Source of the DNA: Puccinellia tenuiflora
Taxonomy: Eukaryota > Streptophyta > Magnoliopsida > Poales > Poaceae
Assembly (NCBI GenBank): GCA_012064385.1
Contig: QRDG01000351.1
Location: forward strand, 1-64,000
Reading direction: 5' to 3'
DNA length: 64,000 nt
In this document: piece after piece, positions 11,920-23,090 of the stretch
Layout of the letters: every line of letters starts with the position of its first letter
Numbering within the stretch: position 1 is the stretch's first letter
Program-made: the position numbers and the translations under genes
The notes under the pieces: generated by a model
What the model was told of the DNA's origin: nothing
The model's input: only the letters and a program-made list of their open reading frames with translations
Databases searched by the model: none

Positions 11920-12993
11920 ATGTCTTCAGGAGATGAGGATGATGGTGTTGTGAGGCAAAAGAAGGACGGCAACGCTCCTGTTTGTTGGGCTGAATATGAA
12001 GCTCTTCGAGATCACCTGACACGTCAGTTCAGCACTCAATGTGACAGGTTACAAGCTGATTTGACTGCTACGGATATAAAGGTTGACAATGTGCTACAAA
12101 CGGCAACTGAGTCTGCAGCTGCCTTGACAGCAATTCAGAATTCTATTGGTGCATTGAACCGTGCCGTGCAAGTGTTGACGCAACGAAATGAGCAACCTGT
12201 TGATGATGCAAGTGTTCAAGGTGATCACGGTGTTGATTTTGATGCTGAGGAGGATGATGAGCAAGCTGCTGCTCGTCGTGAGAGGTTGCAACGGCAACAA
12301 CAACCACAATCACATGCTAATGGTGGACGTGGAGGTGTCCGAGGTGGTGCTATACCTCCTGGTCGTGGATTTGCGCCTCTTGGTGCGCGTCGTATGCTTG
12401 GCGACAATTTTGGTCATGCAGCCAACCGTGATGATGATAGCGTTGGTAAGCCCAAATTCAGTATTCCCAAGTTTGAAGGTTCTGTTGATGTGGAAGAATA
12501 TATTAACTGGGAGTTGAAGATGGAGCAATTATGGCGTTTGCATGACTACACTGAAGATAGAAAGATCAAGCTTGCATCTTCTGAGTTCGATGGTTGTGCC
12601 TTGCTATGGTGGGACGGTCTTGTGAGTGCTAGGCGTGAAGCAAATGATGTACCTATTTTGTCTTGGCGAGAGCTGAAGGCGGAGATGCGTCATCGTTTTG
12701 TTCCTCGCAATTACATCCGTTCTTTGTATGATAAATTGCAGAATTTGAAGCAAGGTACCAAGTCTGTGGAAGAGTACTATAAGGAGATGGAGTTGATCAT
12801 GCAGCGTGCTAAGGTGCGAGAAGAACCTGAACAAACTATGCAGCGTTTCCTTTCAGGTTTGAGCTTTAACATCAAGAGAATTGTGCGTCATCATCAATAT
12901 GGCGATGTACAAGATTTGTTGCATCAAGCACGTGAAGCTGAGTTACAGTTGGCCGAAGATGCCAAATATGCGCCTCGTTCGTCCTATACGTGA
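11920..12993 (+). pseudogene. gag: gag of the CRM-clade element, ended by a nonsense codon
   Basis: I choose the ATG at 11920 (MSSGDEDDGV). An upstream TTG in frame at 11905 is not a likely start. An N-terminal coiled region is followed by an RGG-like patch (GGRGGVRGG). The capsid domain follows (KFSIPKFEGSVDVEEYINWE, ALLWWDGL, and YYKEMELIMQRA, typical of the gag_2 type). A TGA at 12991-12993 interrupts a frame that continues unchanged into the Zn knuckle, so this is one nonsense mutation and not the natural end. In CRM elements gag and pol form one frame. Confidence 0.88.
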
Positions 12994-15042
12994 GGTAGTG
13001 TTTCATCACGAGCGACACCTAGTGTGGTGCCGCCTAGTCCTGCTCCTAGTTTTCGTGGTGTTGCTCCTTCAAAGTCAGTCTCGGTTGCCCCTAATGTCAA
13101 GCAAACACCACAACCTGCTGCAAGTGCTACTGGCTCTTCCAATTCTACAGCTCGTACACGTGATATGAATTGTCATACGTGTGGAGGCAAGGGTCACTTC
13201 AAGCGTGAGTGTCCAAACAAGAAGGTCATGTTGATCAATGAGGAGACCGGTGAGTATGAGAGTGGTGATGAGGTGGATCCTAATGCTGAGTTTGAGGAGG
13301 ACAATGAAGATGAGTTGTATTATGCGGATGCCGAGCGTCTACCATCTATTGTGTGCACGCCCAAGGTGCTGAGTGTGGCCCCTAGTTCTTCGGAGCAGCG
13401 ATGCAATTTGTTTCAAACAAGGGCTGCGATTGGCAATGGACGTTCGTGCAAGGTGATCATTGATGGTGGCAGCTGCCGCAATTTAGCTAGCAAAGAGCTC
13501 TGTCAAAAACTAAATCTGAAATATTTGCCGCATCCCCATCCATATTTTATTCAGTGGTTGAGTGAAAGTGGGGAGATGAAGGTTAATCACATGGTGCAAG
13601 TTGAATTTCAGATTGGCCCTTACAAGGACACCGTGGAGTTTGACGTGGTTCCAATGACCGTTTGTCACTTGTTGTTGGGACGTCCTTGGCAGTTTGATAG
13701 AGATGTGCGGCACAATGGGAGATCAAATACCTATCAGCTCAATTGGCATGGCAAGGAGGTGATGTTGCGGCCTATAACACCTCAAGATATAGTAAATGAG
13801 TCTCGCCAAAAAGTTGAAGTTCACCGTGAGGCTGAGCGTGAGAGATTAGCTAGGCGAGAGACTCCACCTTCGGTGAGCGAGAGCCACAAGCCAAATTTGA
13901 GTGGTAAAAAGAAAAGTGAGGGAGAGAACAAAATAGTAATGTTAGCCACCAAATCTGATTTGAGAGAGTTTCGTGAGGATCCCACTCTAGTACCTCTTGT
14001 GCTTGTGTGCAAGGGGGAAATTCTTGTTTCTAACGACATGACCCCTCTCTCTATTGGTGTTTCTAATGTCTTGCAGGATTTTGGTGACGTTTTTCCGGAG
14101 GAAGTGCCCGCTGGTTTGCCTCCATTGCGGGGTATTGAACATCAAATTGACTTGATTCCCGGAGCAACACTTCCAAACCGAGCTCCCTATAGGACCAACC
14201 CGGAGGAGACAAAGGAGATACAGCGACAAGTTCAAGAGCTTCTTGACAAAGGGTATATTCGTGTGAGCTTAAGTCCTTGTGCTGTTCCTGTCATTTTGGT
14301 TCCTAAGAAAGATGGTACTTGGCGCATGTGTGTAGATTGTAGAGCGATAAATAACATCACTATTCGTTATAGACACCCTATTCCTCGTTTGGATGACATG
14401 TTAGACGAATTAAGTGGTGCTGTTATTTTCTCTAAAATTGATTTGCGTAGTGGTTATCATCAAATTAGAATGAAAGAAGGAGATGAATGGAAAACTGCCT
14501 TTAAAACAAAATTCGGTTTATATGAGTGGTTAGTGATGCCTTTTGGGTTAACTAATGCACCTAGTACTTTCATGAGATTGATGAATCATGTTTTGAGGCA
14601 TTTCATTGGTAAATTTGTGGTAGTTTATTTTGATGATATATTGATTTATAGCTGCAATGAATCTGAACATACTGATCATATTAGACAAGTTTTGCAAGTG
14701 TTGCGTGATAATAAGCTATATGGTAATCTTGCTAAATGCACTTTTTGCAAAGATAAGGTCATCTTTTTGGGTTTTGTTGTTTCTCAGCATGGAGTTGAGG
14801 TTGATGAATCTAAAATTGAAGCAATTAAAAATTGGCCTATTCCCATGAATATTAGTCAAATAATAAGCTTTCTTGGTCTTGCTGGATTTTATAGACGTTT
14901 TGTGAAAGACTTCAGTTCTATTACTGCACCTTTGAATGATTTAACTAAAAAAGGTGTTGAGTTTGTGTGGGGCGCAGCCCAAGATGTCGCTTTTGATGAG
15001 CTGAAACGTTGTTTAATTTCTGCACCTTTGCTTATGCTTCTG
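12994..15042 (+). pseudogene. pol: Zn knuckle, protease and reverse transcriptase of the CRM-clade element
   Basis: The frame continues from gag. A CCHC knuckle (CHTCGGKGHFKREC) lies near 13170-13215. The aspartic protease segment has VIIDGGSCRN near 13455 and LLLGRPWQFD near 13670. RT motifs include GTWRMCVDCRAIN near 14310, PFGLTNAPSTFM near 14540 and the catalytic YFDDILIYS near 14625. The frame is lost at about 15042, where one base is missing between the RT and RNase H parts. The actual first ATG in this open segment is irrelevant because it is the continuation of a polyprotein. Confidence 0.9.
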
Positions 15043-16695
15043 ATTTCAATAAGCAATTTGATATTGAATGTGATGCTAGTTGCATTGGAATAGGAGGCGT
15101 GTTGATGCAAGAGGGTAAACCAATTGCATATTTTTTGGAGAAATTAAATGGTGCCCAATTGAACTATCCTGTTTATGATAAAGAATTGTATGCTCTTGTT
15201 CGTGTTCTTGAGGTTTGGCAACATTATTTGTGGCCAAAAGAATTTATCATACATTCTGATCATGAAGCTTTGAAGTATTTGAAGTGCCAATCTAACTTGA
15301 ATAAACGTCATGCTAAATGGGTTGAGTTCATTCAATCCTTCCCATACATTATTAAGTATAAGAAAGTCAAAGAAAACGTGGTTGCTGATGCACTCTCTAG
15401 GAAAAGCATGCTTTTGACACATTTGGATGTTCAAGTTCCTGGTTTAGAGAGTTTGCGTGATTTATATGCTAATGATACTGATTTTTCCGTGCCTTTTGCT
15501 AAGTGTTCTGCTCTGAAAGCTTGGGAAAAATACCATATGCATGATGGCTACTTGTTTAGAGCTAACAAATTATGTGTGCCAGAATCGTCCGTGCGTTTGC
15601 TGTTGTTGCAGGAATCTCATGGTGGCGGTTTGATGGGACACTTTGGACGTGAGAAGACGTTACTGATGTTGGCTGATCACTTTTATTGGCCAAGAATGAG
15701 GCGGGATGTGGACAGGTTTGTTAAGCGTTGCATCACTTGCAACAAGGCAAAGTCCAAGCTGAAGCCTCATGGTTTGTATACTCCTCTTCCTGCACCTACA
15801 ACTCCATGGGAGGACATAAGTATGGATTTTGTGTTAGGATTGTCTAGAACCAGGAGAGGACATGATTCTATTTTTGTGGTAGTGGATCGTTTTTCTAAGA
15901 TGTCACACTTTATTGCCTGCCACAAAAGCGACGATGCGTCGCATATTGCTAATCTGTTTTTCAGGGACATCGTGCGCTTACATGGAGTACCCAAGACGAT
16001 TGTTTCTGATCGAGACGTCAAGTTCATGAGTTACTTTTGGAAGACACTTTGGGGCAAGCTGGGAACGAAGCTGCTCTTCAGTACCACTTGTCATCCCCAA
16101 ACTGATGGCCAAACGGAGGTGGTAAATCGCACACTATCAACGTTGCTGCGAGCCATGATCAAGAAGAACTTGCGTGAGTGGGAAGACTGTTTGCCACATG
16201 TGGAGTTTGCATATAACAGGGCGGTACATTCTACCACACAATTATGTCTGTTTGAAGTGGTGTATGGTTTCAAACCCATTACTCCGCTTGATTTGCTGCC
16301 GCTTCCATTACTTGAGAGAGTCAACATGGAGGCATCGAAGCATGCAGATTTTGTGAGGAAGATACATGAGAAGACAAAAGAGGCAATTGAGAAGAAAGGC
16401 AAGTACAATGCAGCTCGTGTCAACAAGAAGAGAAAGGAGGTGATCTTTCAGCCCAGCGACATGGTTTGGGTGCACTTTCGTAAAGACAGATTTCCTGTTC
16501 AGCGCAAGTCCAAATTGATGCCGCGGGGTGATGGTCCTTTCAAGGTCCTTGCCAAGATAAATGATAATGCATACAAGATAGATCTTCCTACAACTGAGTT
16601 TGGTGTCAGTAATACTTTCAATGTTGCTGATTTGACGCCATATGCCGGAGAAGACCTTGACACGTCGAGGTCGACGCCTTTTCAAGGGGGGAGGA
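15043..16695 (+). pseudogene. pol: RNase H and integrase of the CRM-clade element
   Basis: After the one-base frame break, RNase H reads FDIECDASCIGIGGVLMQ, YDKELYALV and HSDHEALKYL. The integrase HHCC zinc domain lies near 15610-15750 (H-x-G-x4-GHFG, then RCITCNKAK). The DDE core has ISMDFVLGL near 15815, TIVSDRD near 16000 and HPQTDGQTEVVNRTL near 16090. The C-terminal part has GPFKVLAKINDNAYKIDLP and ADLTPYAGEDL. At the G-run just before the LTR (16686-16691) the frame slips by one base relative to the downstream motif. Otherwise this segment is intact for 550 codons. Confidence 0.9.
16683..16695 (+). promoter_or_regulatory. Polypurine tract of the CRM-clade element
   Basis: CAAGGGGGGAGGA abuts the TGATGAGG start of the 3' LTR. 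It lies within the coding sequence, as in CRM elements whose polyprotein extends into the LTR. Confidence 0.8.
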
Positions 16696-17248
16696 TGATG
16701 AGGACATCCCTAGTCCATTACCATTTTCTTCTATTGATGAGGTTGCTGCTCAAGACAAGCCCAAGCCCAATGAAGTGAGGATTGGACCGATGACAAGAGC
16801 CCGTGCCAAGTTACTTGGACAACAGGTGAACTCACTCTTAATTGAATATGATGTTTGTGATAATGAGAACTTTATACTACCTAAGTCTATGCATTTGTGT
16901 ATGATTAGGGTTGTTGATAACACAAGCATTGGAGGAGGACCCGAGGAGCAGCAAGAATCGGAGCACAACGACACCTATGGCGCGAGGGAGGAGCGGGAGG
17001 ACTGCGCAAGGAAGGAAGAGGAAGGTTTCAGACAGCCCGGCCTTGGGGCCGGCCTCGGCCCGGCAAGGCCGGCCATGTGCCAGAAGCTCCCGGCCTTCAA
17101 CACGCCCGAGGCCGGCTCAGGCCGGCCTAGGCTGGCTCACCACCCGAAGGACCCGGCCTCCGCAGAAGACAAGGCCGGCTCAGCCCGGCCTAGGCCGGGC
17201 ACACTACCGAAGCAACCGGCCTTCAGCCTGGCCTCCAACCCGGCCTAG
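16696..17248 (+). CDS. Integrase C-terminal (CR-like) tail encoded in the 3' LTR
   Basis: This frame continues the acidic end of integrase (EDDEDIP type) through the LTR start. It carries GPMTRARAKLLGQQV at 16784-16830, like the CR motif that in CRM elements lies at the integrase C-terminus and is linked with centromeric targeting. It then runs through a Pro/Arg/Ala-rich stretch produced by the GGCCGGC block to a stop at 17246-17248. The true protein probably ends earlier. The 5' LTR copy has a stop at 9904. The CR function is known for the family and only inferred here. Confidence 0.55.
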
Positions 17249-17785
17249 GCCGGCAGGACTGCCATGCAAATCCTAGGCCGGCCTCCAGCCCGGCCTGCGC
17301 GCCAGTTTTTCGGTCGAACCCACTTTTTGGGTCGGTTTGTACCTGTTTGAGTCCGAACCAAGTTAGGTTTTGAGGATAGGTCGGTTGGCTCCCTTAAAAA
17401 GCCAAGGCCGGCGGCTAGATTAGGTTAGACCACGTTTTTGCTTAAGCCCTAGATTGGATTGCTACAAGCATTCATCTTTTGCCGTGTTCCTCTTTGTTGC
17501 GATCAGGAATACAACCCCTCCACTTTGTTTCGATCTGGAGGTTATTGCTACCAAAGTTAGAGTGTGATCTGTTGTTCCATTGGGAATTAGTAGATCGCAG
17601 AAAACCGCTTCGTGGTCGGCGGCTACGTTGCATCGGTGTGAGGCGTCACGAATATCCATTGGGTTGAAGAGCTGTTGCATTTGCAACAGGGGAGCAGCCG
17701 GAGAGTTCGTCGGAATCTCGCAAGTTATCTTCCATCATCATCCATCTACCACCGCTCACTGAGAAGATCGGGCCACCCCTTATCA
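16696..17785 (+). repeat. 3' LTR of the CRM-clade element
   Basis: It is homologous to the 5' LTR and ends TTATCA at 17785. Directly after it the sequence is Helitron Rep coding DNA on the minus strand, not the continuation of the gag interrupted on the left. A GGCCGGC-rich block lies at about 17030-17300. Confidence 0.85.
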
Positions 17786-18813
17786 GAGAGGTTGAAGCCA
17801 AATATCCTCCACATGGCCTCCGGTGGAGTAACCCACCTTACGTCAATGAATCTCTTGATCTCGTCTATGTTACCATCGGCGTCTGGCTTCTCGATGTTGA
17901 ATGAAGTCTGATCGTGTCCCTTGTATATGTACTTATATCGGTACTTGACGGCCTTTATACTGGAGCACACCTCCACGTTGATGTGGCAGTTGAACATTTG
18001 CAAGAGGTAAGGGTTGTAAGGCACAACCCATCTATTGTCGAGCGTCTGACCTCGGACCTTTGCGGAACGGCCCCCGTTCCGTCTCCGATAAATGGGGTAT
18101 GAGTCCTTCCCTTATACGGTGGTCTCGTTGAACGTTCTTGGATACCTACACTTGCATTTCCCCTTTTGCATGCACACGTTGTTTGGCTTGAGGACACCGC
18201 ATGGGCCATGCATCATGTGCTTGACGACCATGGCGTATAGCTCCGGGTACTTATCCTTGTCCGGGAGCTCGGCGGATATGACGCGGTCGTACTGCTCTGG
18301 CACAATGAGCTTATATTTGGAATCCATGATCAACAGGAAATGGGCATGTGGGAGGCCCCTCTTTTGGAACTCGACCACGTAGACCCACGCCTTCACAACG
18401 CCCAGGATGTGTTTCTTGGTCAACATATCTTTCATCGTCTCCAGCTTGGCCTTAAACACCCAGGCCACAATATCTGGCCGGTCCTGCGCGGTTTGGCCTG
18501 GAAGCAGTACATCCTGTATCTCCTGCCAGTTTGGGTTGCAGGTCATCGTCAGGAAGATGTCAGGCTTGCCGTACGTCTGCACCAATGCCATGGCGTCCAT
18601 ATGCCTCCGCTTCATGTCTCGGAAGCCTCCCTGAAAATTCCAGGGTAGAACAATCCTTGTGCCAATAGCGCTTGCTCGAGTCTCTCCGGCTGTGATGCTA
18701 TCGACAACGCCTTTATATAGATCAGCACGTAACTGTGGTTGGTGTTCCCTGATCCAATTCAACCTACATCCCTCGATCTTTATGTACATGTCAACCCCCG
18801 ACTGTTGGAACAA
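17786..18813 (-). pseudogene. Helitron Rep catalytic region, frame-broken
   Basis: Minus-strand reading gives the plant Helitron Rep core. It includes TYGKPDIFLTMTCNPNW, the two-histidine metal motif GLPHAHFLLIM near 18345, and MMHGPCGVLKPNN. After about 18112 the frame breaks, and a second frame carries MPYNPYLLQMFNCHINVEVC. The tyrosine motif YRYKYIYKGHD follows near 17930, where the two catalytic tyrosines lie. The segment ends in RWVTPPEAMWRIFGFNLS at the junction with the CRM LTR. Rep nicks and joins DNA in rolling-circle transposition. Confidence 0.85.
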
Positions 18814-20785
18814 ACGCCCTCGATGCAGTATTGGGTTAAATATAGCAGGACGCGTCTGTAGTCGGTAACAGTAGTAGTCTCTGACAGAGACGCATAAACG
18901 GCCACACCCCTCTGTGTGAAGGACATAAAAAGAAGGTTATGAAACACACGAGAATGATAGACAAAAAATGCAAAGGTATCCCAATTAGCCGAACCTGAAT
19001 CATCGTCACGCTCTGCTCTCGGTAGCTGCGCAATGTCCCAAGACTTATTATGTTCGGGGATATTCGGATGCCAACCGAGCTCCCCCTTCGGGAAAAATAG
19101 GGGGTATGAGAGCGGGTCATAGCATCCTTGTGTGGCCTTTATACTGTGCCTCTCATTGTTGTTACCATAGAGGATAATGCTGCGCTTGAACCTTTTTACT
19201 AGGTCGCTGCCCTCGACCCAGATCGCAGCCACCTCAGATGAGACCGGTGTGTTGTATCTTTGTTGGTCTAGCTTCTTGTCGGTGTTCAGTTCTATACGAT
19301 AGTCGTCGAGGTTATCCTTATGGGCGCCCAAACTCCTAAACTGCTCGGAGTAGGGGTTTCCTCTTAGTATGTCCACAACCTTACGGACGACCCCCTGGTC
19401 TAGTTCCTTGGTAGCTTCCTTGCGATGGATCAGGCTGGGATCGTCGTCGTAGAAGTAGAGCTGCAGATGTTCTGGGCGAGGGCCTGGCCCAAATGAATGC
19501 ACATTGTGGTACAGGGAGCCAGACGCACGGAATGTGTACACCCCGGACTTCATGTTCGTGCAGTCGTTGTCGAGAGTGACGCCTAAGGTTGTGAAGGAGA
19601 AGTGACCGTTGAAGAATCGGATGCTCTCTCGAAAATGTCGACTGTCCGCATCCGCGCTAGACCATAGCCTCACCATCTCTGGGATAGGCACTGGTTCAGC
19701 CAATTCGATCTGTCCATTCCGACAACAGAAACCAGGAGTCTCATGCTCAAACTTCTTGGCGTGGCAGTGATCGCAGTCTGGGACTTGCTTCAGGATGTGT
19801 GTGTCTGGGAGCTTTGCGTACACAAAGTCAAAAGGATCGTTAGAGCCCTCGTCGGATGAATCTGTCGATGTATTGAGGTCCATGTCATCAGCTTCGAAAC
19901 CTACATGCAAGATCACATCAATTATTACCTTCTGTCCTATAAAGGGGATTGATGGAAAGGTTGGTATAATTACCTTCACGGGTATACATGTAGCACTCCT
20001 TTTCCATGTGGTCATCGCGGATGGCATTCTCGTCGATGGTACCGCTAAGGAAGGCCTCCATGTCACCTAAAACATTCTCGATCTGTTGAGTACGATGCTT
20101 TAATGACAAAAAGAAAGGGATTAAAGATGGGTGCCTTAATGTCTGTCCCGATGGTATACGCTGGCATGGTCGCGGAACGGGAAGCAGGAGTTGACAAATT
20201 TGTTGCATTTGGGCACGGCATTGCGATGGATTCAGCGCAGGGTGTGTTCCTCCTAGCCGCAGCCTTTGCCTTGTGCTGAGCTAGCAGTGCTACTCTCTGT
20301 TCCGTGGATATATTTTTCCTGTTGGCCCTTTGTTGTGCATTCCTTTCATCAAGCTCTTTGTTTTGCCGAGCTGCTCTTTTGCGTGCATTCATCTCCTCTA
20401 TTTGCTCGGCAGTCAAACTATTGCGTTGCGCTCGCCAACATGAGCGTCGCCTTTCGTTCTTCTCCTGTCTCTCTTTCATGGATATATTTTGTGTGCTTTG
20501 CCGTGATGCTCTTCTACGTGCATTAATCTCCTCTCTTTTTTCGGCCGTCAAACTATTCCGCCGAGCTCTATCACGTTCGGGTCTTGCTTGATTTGCAGTC
20601 GGTTCTGTTTGCTTTGAACTCACATTTGCAAAAGTAGAATTCTCCGTCACTTTATCTGAATCTGATTCTGTTTCGTCTCCTTGTGTCTCGGACATTTTAG
20701 ATGTTTCAGACATTAGTCCCGGCATACCTGAAAAAACCATGTTGTAAGTTGATATGTTAAGGATAAAAACATCTTTGTTTTTCAC
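18780..20785 (-). pseudogene. Helitron N-terminal region
   Basis: The first segment (about 20063-20785) is a basic, repeated helical region (RRNSLTAEKREEINARRRA and variants), typical of plant Helitron N-termini. The second (18780 to about 19905) has a cysteine-rich finger (CDHCHAKKFEHE, then GFCC), YTFRASGSLYHNVHSFGP, QLYFYDDDP and DPLSYPLFFPKGELGWH, the Helitron-like N domain. An intron of roughly 70 bp is likely between them near 19902-19975 (GGTAAT on the coding strand, later TGTAG). Reading is nearly continuous with the Rep core, with one frame change near 18800. Confidence 0.8.
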
Positions 20786-21585
20786 TTTTTGTGTAGTACA
20801 AATAAAAGAGTAGATAAAGACCTACAACATCAACTACAGAATTGTACAAGTTTAGGAGCCAATTCAGTTCGGAGCTCACTTGTTGTCTAGTACAAATAAA
20901 AGAGAAAGTTTATTAGCCAAGTCACACTTGCGATCTTTTTTTGTGATGCATGCAGCTCTGATGCACTCCAGTTGAAATTGTGTAAAGATTATTTGCTCTG
21001 AATACTTGACATAGACTATTGTTTATGTGCAGACCAGAGAGCAAAGTTGTACCTTGGGTCGTGGAGCAGGGGCGGACGGAGTTCTACACCATTTTTAAAT
21101 CGCTGCGGAGGGATGCCCGCTGCCGCCATCCTCCGCCCACCTGGTCGTTGCCCTGCCGTGATCTGGCGGTGGCAAGGAGTAGGTGCCTTTGTTGATTATT
21201 TATTTGCTAGCTAGTACAGTAGCATTTAGCTAGACGATACACATTACGTCCATAAAATGTTGAAGCCCCTGGTCTCTACTGCTCTACATCAAGATGCATA
21301 TAGTAGTAGCATAGAAAGGTAAGAATAAAGTAAAAACGCACAAACTAACTTGGCCAAAAGTTCAGCACCACTAAAAGGGAGCACCCCTCGGACACGAAAC
21401 TGCCGTGGTAATAGAGAAGCAATGGAACATCATCAATCAATGGTTAAGTACAAGAATCGATGCAGGGAGGTTACTCGCTTTCGACTAATCACTGCACGGC
21501 GGTATCAGCAGCAGCAGAAGCGGAGGATGAAGCCAACGACACACGCAGCGCACCCGGCGGCGACGAAATTTCATATGAACTGTTA
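20786..21585. other. Non-coding stretch right of Helitron N-terminal region
   Basis: No coding frame can be supported. In the pre-inversion orientation this would be the 5' side of the Helitron. I could not find a clear 5' TC terminus. Confidence 0.3.
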
Positions 21586-21934
21586 CTCCCTTCGTTCCTA
21601 AATATGATGTTTTAGCCCTTTTCTAGATTCAAATATATCTACATGTATCTAGACACACTTTAGTGTATGTATTTATTTACTCACTTTAGCTCGTATCTAG
21701 TCAACATGTGATGTGGCTAAAACCAGTGGCGGACCTTGGGCCTAAAATCTGGGGGGCCCAAATAGGCTGGGGGGGCCAAAAATTGATTTTAGGCTGATTT
21801 TTAGTGGACAAATGGGCCAAATAGTTATAGATACTATGCAAATTTATTGTGGGCTGGGGGGCCATGACCCAGTCTGGCCCCCATGAAGGTCCGCCACCGG
21901 CTAAAACATCTTATATTTAGGAACGGAAGGAATA
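21586..21934. mobile_element. Stowaway-type MITE, interrupted
   Basis: The left end CTCCCTTCGTTCCTAAATAT follows a TA dinucleotide. The right end ATTTAGGAACGGAAGGAAT is its imperfect inverse and is followed by TA after two bases. Without the nested insert the element is about 165 bp. These ends and the TA target are the Tc1/mariner Stowaway pattern. Confidence 0.85.
21724..21899. mobile_element. hAT-type MITE nested in the Stowaway MITE
   Basis: The element is 176 bp with inverted ends CAGTGGCGGACCTT and its near-inverse AAGGTCCGCCACCG. It is flanked by a perfect 8-bp direct repeat GCTAAAAC (21716-21723 and 21900-21907). An 8-bp duplication points to the hAT superfamily. The interior is G-rich and has no coding capacity. 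Confidence 0.88.
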
Positions 21935-22035
21935 GTAAATAACAGATTACATATTAGTGCTAAGTGCTAACCGAGTTCAGACAGGCACTAAATCACTAAT
22001 ACAAAACTGAACACAAGAACAAATCAGCCGTAAAC

Positions 22036-22582
22036 CTAATAATCAAGGCAAGTCAACTTGACGGTATTTGCGTGCAAGCCAGCTCCAGAAGACAATGAGC
22101 CCAGCCAGGAGACGCCGTTGATACAGATACAGGCAATGGTTAATCTGATGTCGTCGATCAGGGCCAGGCTCAAAATCATCAGGACACCAGAAGAGCCGTG
22201 TTGAGGAAGCGAAAGGACGTGTCGAGGTGCACCGGCGTGAGCGGCAGGAACAGGCGGATGTAGCAGCCGATGAGCGCCGCCAGCCACGAGTAGACGGCCC
22301 ACGAGACGAACAGGGCCAGCTGCCAGGGGAGGTGCCGGACGGGAGGGTACGGCGGAGCGCAAAGACGCCGATGGCGGGAAGGCCGACGGCCAGGGAGAGC
22401 AGGATGCCGATCAAGAAGGCCCACTGCAGAGAACCGGTCCCTAGCGTACGCCTCCTCGACTGTCAGCTCCATCCCCACCGCCATAGCTTTCAAGATCTTG
22501 TTTGGGGGGAGTTGGAATCGCTCTTTGCCTTTCTCTGTTGTTGAACTGCTTGTGATGCGAGATATATGATCCACTGAGAGAT
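22036..22582 (-). pseudogene. Captured gene fragment, possible membrane protein
   Basis: This is a GC-rich block on the minus strand. An initial segment (MDLSVDHISRITSSSTTEKG, then ILKAMAVGMELTVEEAYARD) continues across frame changes into two hydrophobic stretches (LLSLAVGLPAIGVFAL and LALFVSWAVYSWLAALIGCY). The whole resembles a small membrane protein with two or three helices, broken by frameshifts. It lies in the same orientation as the Helitron Rep and upstream of it in transcriptional sense. That would fit capture by the Helitron or an interrupted host gene. I do not recognise the family. Confidence 0.4.
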
Positions 22583-23090
22583 CCATGTGGAGGATAATTT
22601 GGCTTCAACCTCTCTGAGATGAACCGGTCCGTACTACAGCTGCCGCTTCATCTCCCAAATATGCAAAGGGTTACGTTCAAAGCGGGAGACAACCTGGAAG
22701 ACGTCGCCGCTCAGGAGAATGCAACCATGCTAACAGAGTATTTCGTGGCTAACCAAAAGCACGAGTGGGCTCGAGACATTCTCTATAGGGATTTTCCAGG
22801 AAGTTTCACATGGCAACCAGCAAAGTACTGGAAAAAAGGGCAAAGTTTCACCAAGTAGGCCGGATCGTGTCAGCCAATCCCACCGAGGGGGAACGGTACT
22901 TTCTGAGGGTGCTTCTAAACCACGTACCAGGATCGAAGTCCTTCGAAGACCTGAGAACCGTGGACGGTGTGCTATGTGATACGTTTCGTGAGGCAGCCGA
23001 GAGGAAGGGTCTAATTGAGGCCGACAACACGTTGGACGAGTGTCTATATAAGGTGGATGAAAAAAAGACGTTTTTTTCTGATCTTCAGGA
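22583..23090 (+). pseudogene. Helitron region between Rep and helicase
   Basis: The plus strand reads LPLHLPNMQRVTFKAGDNLE, then TEYFVANQKHEWARDILYRD, the segment following Rep in plant Helitrons. A frame change near 22850 leads to IVSANPTEGERYFLRVLLNH, SFEDLRTVDGVLCDTFREAA and GLIEADNTLDECL. Similarity is lost after about 23090, before any helicase Walker motif. The first 34 bp duplicate, in inverse orientation, the end of the minus-strand Rep piece. Confidence 0.82.

Larger units (their letters stand above)
9762..17785 (+). mobile_element. CRM-clade Gypsy retrotransposon, nearly complete
   Basis: Two LTRs (9762-10845 and 16696-17785) frame a gag-pol of order gag, Zn knuckle, protease, RT, RNase H, integrase, which is the Gypsy order. 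CRM assignment rests on three points. The LTR starts TGATGAGGACATCC. The pol frame reads on into the 3' LTR. The C-terminus carries GPMTRARAKLLGQQV, like the CR motif of centromeric retrotransposons. By eye the LTRs differ by roughly 35-45 substitutions plus indels (about 3-4%), so the insertion is old on the scale of these elements. The flanks (CTAAT left, GAGAG right) are not a target duplication, so one side was rearranged. Confidence 0.85.
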
